A DNA stretch of 64,000 nucleotides, taken from contig NZ_JAACFS010000001.1 in NCBI RefSeq assembly GCF_029051645.1, positions 868,001 to 932,000 of the forward strand, read 5' to 3'. This DNA is from Bradyrhizobium sp. CSA112. Lineage in GTDB: Bacteria > Pseudomonadota > Alphaproteobacteria > Rhizobiales > Xanthobacteraceae. Numbering within the stretch: position 1 is the first letter of the stretch; each line of letters opens with the position of its first letter. Position numbers and translations under genes: made by a program. Under the pieces are notes generated by a model. It saw nothing but the letters and a program-made list of their open reading frames with translations, was not told the DNA's origin and searched no databases. This document shows positions 61,463 to 64,000 of this stretch, piece after piece.

Positions 61463-63325
61463 CTAGCCCGCCGCTTCGTCGTATTGTGAACTGGCTTCCA
61501 GCCAGACTTCCTCCGCACGCCGCAGCGCGCTTTCCGCACCGGCACGCGCCTTGCTGAGCTGCGCGGCCTGCTTGGGATCGCGCGTGAACAGGTCGGGCAA
61601 CGCAAGCGCGGTGTCGATCTTGGCGATGATGCCGTTGATGCGCTCGATCTCGGCTTCCGCATCGGCGATCCGCTGCCTCAGCGGCGTTCGCCTTTCGCTC
61701 TTCCCTCGCTCCGGTCTTGCGGTTCCTTTGGGCCGCTCGCGCGAGGGGTTGCGCGTGTCGCCGATCGACAACACCATTCGCCTGTAATCGTCGAGGTCAC
61801 CGTCGTAGCTCGTCACCGTCTGGTTGGCGACGACCCACAATTGATCGGCGCAGGATTCAATCAGGTAGCGGTCATGCGAGACCATGATGACAGCGCCGGG
61901 AAAATCGTTGATCGCTTCGGCCAGCGCCGCACGGCTGTCGATGTCGAGATGGTTGGTCGGCTCGTCGAGGATGATCATGTTCGGGCCGAAGAATGTGGCG
62001 AGCCCGAGCAACAGCCGCGCTTTCTCGCCGCCTGACAGGCTCTTGACCAGGGTGTCGCCGGCCTTTCCGGAAAATCCGATCGCGCCGGTACGGCCGCGCA
62101 CCTTGGTTTCCGGCGCATCGGGCATCAGCTTGCGGATGTGGTCATAGGGCGATGCGTCGAGGTTGAGCTCGTCGACCTGATGCTGCGCGAAATATCCGAC
62201 CGACAATTTCTCCGCCCGCGTGATCCGACCAGAGAACGGCGCCAGCTTGTTGGCCAGAAGCTTGACCAGCGTCGATTTGCCGTTGCCGTTGGAGCCGAGC
62301 AGGGCGATGCGGTCGTCGGTATCGATGCGCAGCGTGACGCGGTTGAGCACCGGCTTTTTCGGATCATAGCCGACCGAGACGTCATCGACGGCGATGATCG
62401 GCGGCGACAGCATTTTCTCCGGCGTCGGGAACGTGATTTCGCGCACGTCCTGCGTCACCAGCGCGGTGACCGGCTTCATCCGTTCCAGCATCTTGACGCG
62501 CGACTGAGCCTGGCGGGCTTTCGAGGCTTTCGCCTTGAAGCGATCGACAAAGGCCTGCAGCCGCTTGCGCTCGTCGGCCTGGCGCTTGGCGTGCTTGGCG
62601 TCCAGCATTTCCCGCGTGGCGCGCTGCTCCTCGAACGAGGAATAGGTGCCCTTGTAGAGTGTCAGCTTGCCGCGATCGAGGTGCAGGATCTGGTCGACCG
62701 AGGTGTCGAGCAGGTCGCGGTCGTGGCTGATGACGATGACGGTGCGCGGATAGCTTGCCAGATGGTCTTCCAGCCACAGCGTGCCTTCGAGGTCGAGATA
62801 GTTGGTCGGCTCGTCCAGCAGCAAGAGATCGGGCGCTGCGAACAGCGTCGCCGCCAGCGCCACCCGCATGCGCCAGCCGCCGGAGAATTCCGAGCACGGC
62901 CGCGCCTGGTCCGCGGTGGAAAATCCGAGGCCGCTCAAGATCGCTGCCGCGCGCGCCGGCGCGGAGTGCGCGTCGATGTCGACCAGCCGGGTCTGGATTT
63001 CGGCGATCCGGTGCGGATCAGCGGCGGTTTCGGCTTCACGGAGCAACGCGTCACGCTCCAGATCGGCCTTTAGCACGACATTGATGAGGCTCTCCGGGCC
63101 GTCCGGCGCCTCCTGCGCCAGGCTGCCGATGCGCCAGCGCGGCGGCAGGGTGATGCTGCCCGACTCGACCGGCAGGTCACCGCGGATCGCATGAAACAGC
63201 GTCGATTTGCCGACGCCGTTGCGGCCGACGAAGCCGACGCGCGCGCCGGGCACGATCTGCACCGTGCTGTCGTCGATCAAAAGCCGCCCGGCGATGCGGA
63301 CCGAAATGTCTGTTATTGAAAGCAT
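61463..63325 (-). CDS. ABC-F family ATPase
   Basis: 620 aa with two ABC domains and no membrane segment. Walker A motifs are GRNGVGKST and GSNGNGKST. Signatures are FSGGWRMRVA and LSGGEKARLL, and Walker B motifs are LLLLDEPTNYLD and MIILDEPTNHLD. The linker is rich in charged residues (KHAKRQADERKRLQAFVDRF). A C-terminal coiled coil (RIADAEAEIERINGII) is present. It belongs to the Uup/YheS-like translation-factor group that acts on the ribosome. It converges with the ThrRS paralogue (15-bp gap). Confidence 0.94.
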   Translation of the reverse strand: MLSITDISVRIAGRLLIDDSTVQIVPGARVGFVGRNGVGKSTLFHAIRGDLPVESGSITLPPRWRIGSLAQEAPDGPESLINVVLKADLERDALLREAETAADPHRIAEIQTRLVDIDAHSAPARAAAILSGLGFSTADQARPCSEFSGGWRMRVALAATLFAAPDLLLLDEPTNYLDLEGTLWLEDHLASYPRTVIVISHDRDLLDTSVDQILHLDRGKLTLYKGTYSSFEEQRATREMLDAKHAKRQADERKRLQAFVDRFKAKASKARQAQSRVKMLERMKPVTALVTQDVREITFPTPEKMLSPPIIAVDDVSVGYDPKKPVLNRVTLRIDTDDRIALLGSNGNGKSTLVKLLANKLAPFSGRITRAEKLSVGYFAQHQVDELNLDASPYDHIRKLMPDAPETKVRGRTGAIGFSGKAGDTLVKSLSGGEKARLLLGLATFFGPNMIILDEPTNHLDIDSRAALAEAINDFPGAVIMVSHDRYLIESCADQLWVVANQTVTSYDGDLDDYRRMVLSIGDTRNPSRERPKGTARPERGKSERRTPLRQRIADAEAEIERINGIIAKIDTALALPDLFTRDPKQAAQLSKARAGAESALRRAEEVWLEASSQYDEAAG

Positions 63326-63419
63326 GCGGGGTTGTCACCGGAGCGGCCGGCAAACGCAACCTATTTATTATCGGGGAAATCTATCGACTGATCGCCAAAT
63401 TCTATCGGCGAAGCATCAT

Positions 63420-63593
63420 TCAGTGCAGCTCGTCATCGTGCCGACGCAGTTCATCCATCAGCTCTTGCAGCCGGGGCGAAAGTTCTGTTTCCGGGCGCAT
63501 GCTTTGCTGCAGCCGTTCGCCCACGGCGTCGCAGATGGACTGGCAGGTCTTGTGGTCGAGTTGCGCGAAGTCGCTGTAGATTCGAGAATCCAT
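63420..63593 (-). CDS. Small acidic protein (57 aa), hypothetical
   Basis: From the ATG at 63593 the product begins MDSRIYSDFAQLDHKTCQSI, and the rest (CDAVGERLQQSMRPETELSP, RLQELMDELRRHDDELH) is helical and charged. AGAGAGA is the only ribosome-site-like sequence. Similar small proteins appear, from memory, in Bradyrhizobium. The function is unknown. Confidence 0.6.
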   Translation of the reverse strand: MDSRIYSDFAQLDHKTCQSICDAVGERLQQSMRPETELSPRLQELMDELRRHDDELH

Positions 63594-63750
63594 GGGCCAG
63601 TCTCTCTGACTTGACGAGTTCCACCTCGCAGCACTCGCAAGGTTCGAGGGTGTCGATGGATCAAGTCACAACAGCGCGATTTGTTTCCCGCGCATGGCTG
63701 CATGCATTCGCCTGCAAGTAGTCGAATCAACCTTCCAAAACTGGTTCCTT

Positions 63751-63779
63751 AAAAAAAGCCCCGGCGCGGCGGCCGGGGC
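63751..63779 (-). terminator. Terminator of the His/Gly-rich gene
   Basis: GCCCCGGC (63758-63765) and GCCGGGGC (63772-63779) form the stem; on the minus strand seven T residues follow (63757-63751). A classical rho-independent terminator, 27 bp past the stop. Confidence 0.85.
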
Positions 63780-63806
63780 GTCAGTCAGGGGGAAGCTCGA
63801 ATCAGG

Positions 63807-64000
63807 TCAGTAGCAGCGGTTCACCAGCCGCCAGCGCGGACCCCAGGGAGTTGGGACCAGGCGCCGCGCGTAGCAGCCGCCGTAACCGCCGCCGTAATAG
63901 GCGGGGCCGCCGATGAAGACACGGGGGCCACCCCAGCCATGATGATGATGGTGACGATGCCAACCGCCATGATGCCAGCCGCCATGGTGCCAGCCGCCGG
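63807..64000 (-). CDS. His/Gly/Trp-rich protein, 5' end outside the window
   Basis: The last 63 codons of a minus-strand gene. Repeats of GGWHH (GGWHHGGWHHGGWHRHHHHH) are followed by GWGGPRVFIGGPAYYGGGYG and a basic end with Cys residues (GGCYARRLV, VNRCY). Composition resembles small exported His/Gly-rich proteins of rhizobia, possibly metal binding. The N-terminus is not visible, so a signal peptide cannot be confirmed. Confidence 0.75.
   Translation of the reverse strand, partial: GGWHHGGWHHGGWHRHHHHHGWGGPRVFIGGPAYYGGGYGGCYARRLVPTPWGPRWRLVNRCY

Overview
The window is 64 kb of high-GC DNA with densely packed genes. It reads as chromosome from an alphaproteobacterium of the Bradyrhizobium / Nitrobacteraceae group. 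The evidence is the alphaproteobacterial core gene runs (rpsF-rpsR, DUF2232-rplI, dnaB, alr, radA-cvpA-purF; fabD-fabG-acpP-fabF-mltG-yicC-gmk; surA-pdxA-rsmA downstream of lptF-lptG-lptD; pepA-holC). Further support comes from several small palindromic repeats that I recognise as dispersed in Bradyrhizobium genomes. I see no tRNA or rRNA gene, CRISPR array, transposase or prophage.

Layout. 0-5 kb: radA-cvpA-purF-SDR on the minus strand. 4.9-12.4 kb, minus strand: an adenylate cyclase, two tandem paralogous 42-44 aa secreted peptides (too short for usual gene callers), a MacA/MacB-type exporter, and an ECF sigma/anti-sigma pair. 12.6-19.9 kb: accessory genes (TauE/SafE exporter, cupin, exonuclease III, a wHTH-ATPase-GNAT-like regulator divergent from an orphan ABC binding protein and a flavin monooxygenase). 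20-29 kb: alr, dnaB, cfa, a CxxCH-containing low-complexity protein, a TetR-thioesterase pair with a clear operator, rplI and DUF2232. 29-33.5 kb: a TAXI-TRAP transporter lying between rpsF-rpsR and DUF2232-rplI. 33.7-36.2 kb: TetR-desaturase operon with an operator inside its promoter, and a LysE exporter. 36.3-43 kb: fatty-acid synthesis cluster plus mltG, yicC and gmk. 43-48 kb: small hypothetical genes, a repeat protein, a LysR remnant and a methyltransferase. 48-59 kb: alcohol dehydrogenase, rsmA, pdxA, surA, lptD, lptG, lptF, pepA, holC. 59-64 kb: a lipoprotein, a short threonyl-tRNA synthetase paralogue preceded by a threonine-rich leader peptide and a terminator hairpin, an ABC-F ATPase, and two small genes.

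Two parts look most likely to be undescribed. One is the pair of Sec-type peptides with a shared aromatic core next to a MacAB exporter and an ECF sigma/anti-sigma pair. The other is an apparent threonine attenuator controlling an editing-deficient ThrRS paralogue. Start codons were revised where a Shine-Dalgarno sequence, an ATGA/GTGA overlap or the known family N-terminus made one choice clearly better.
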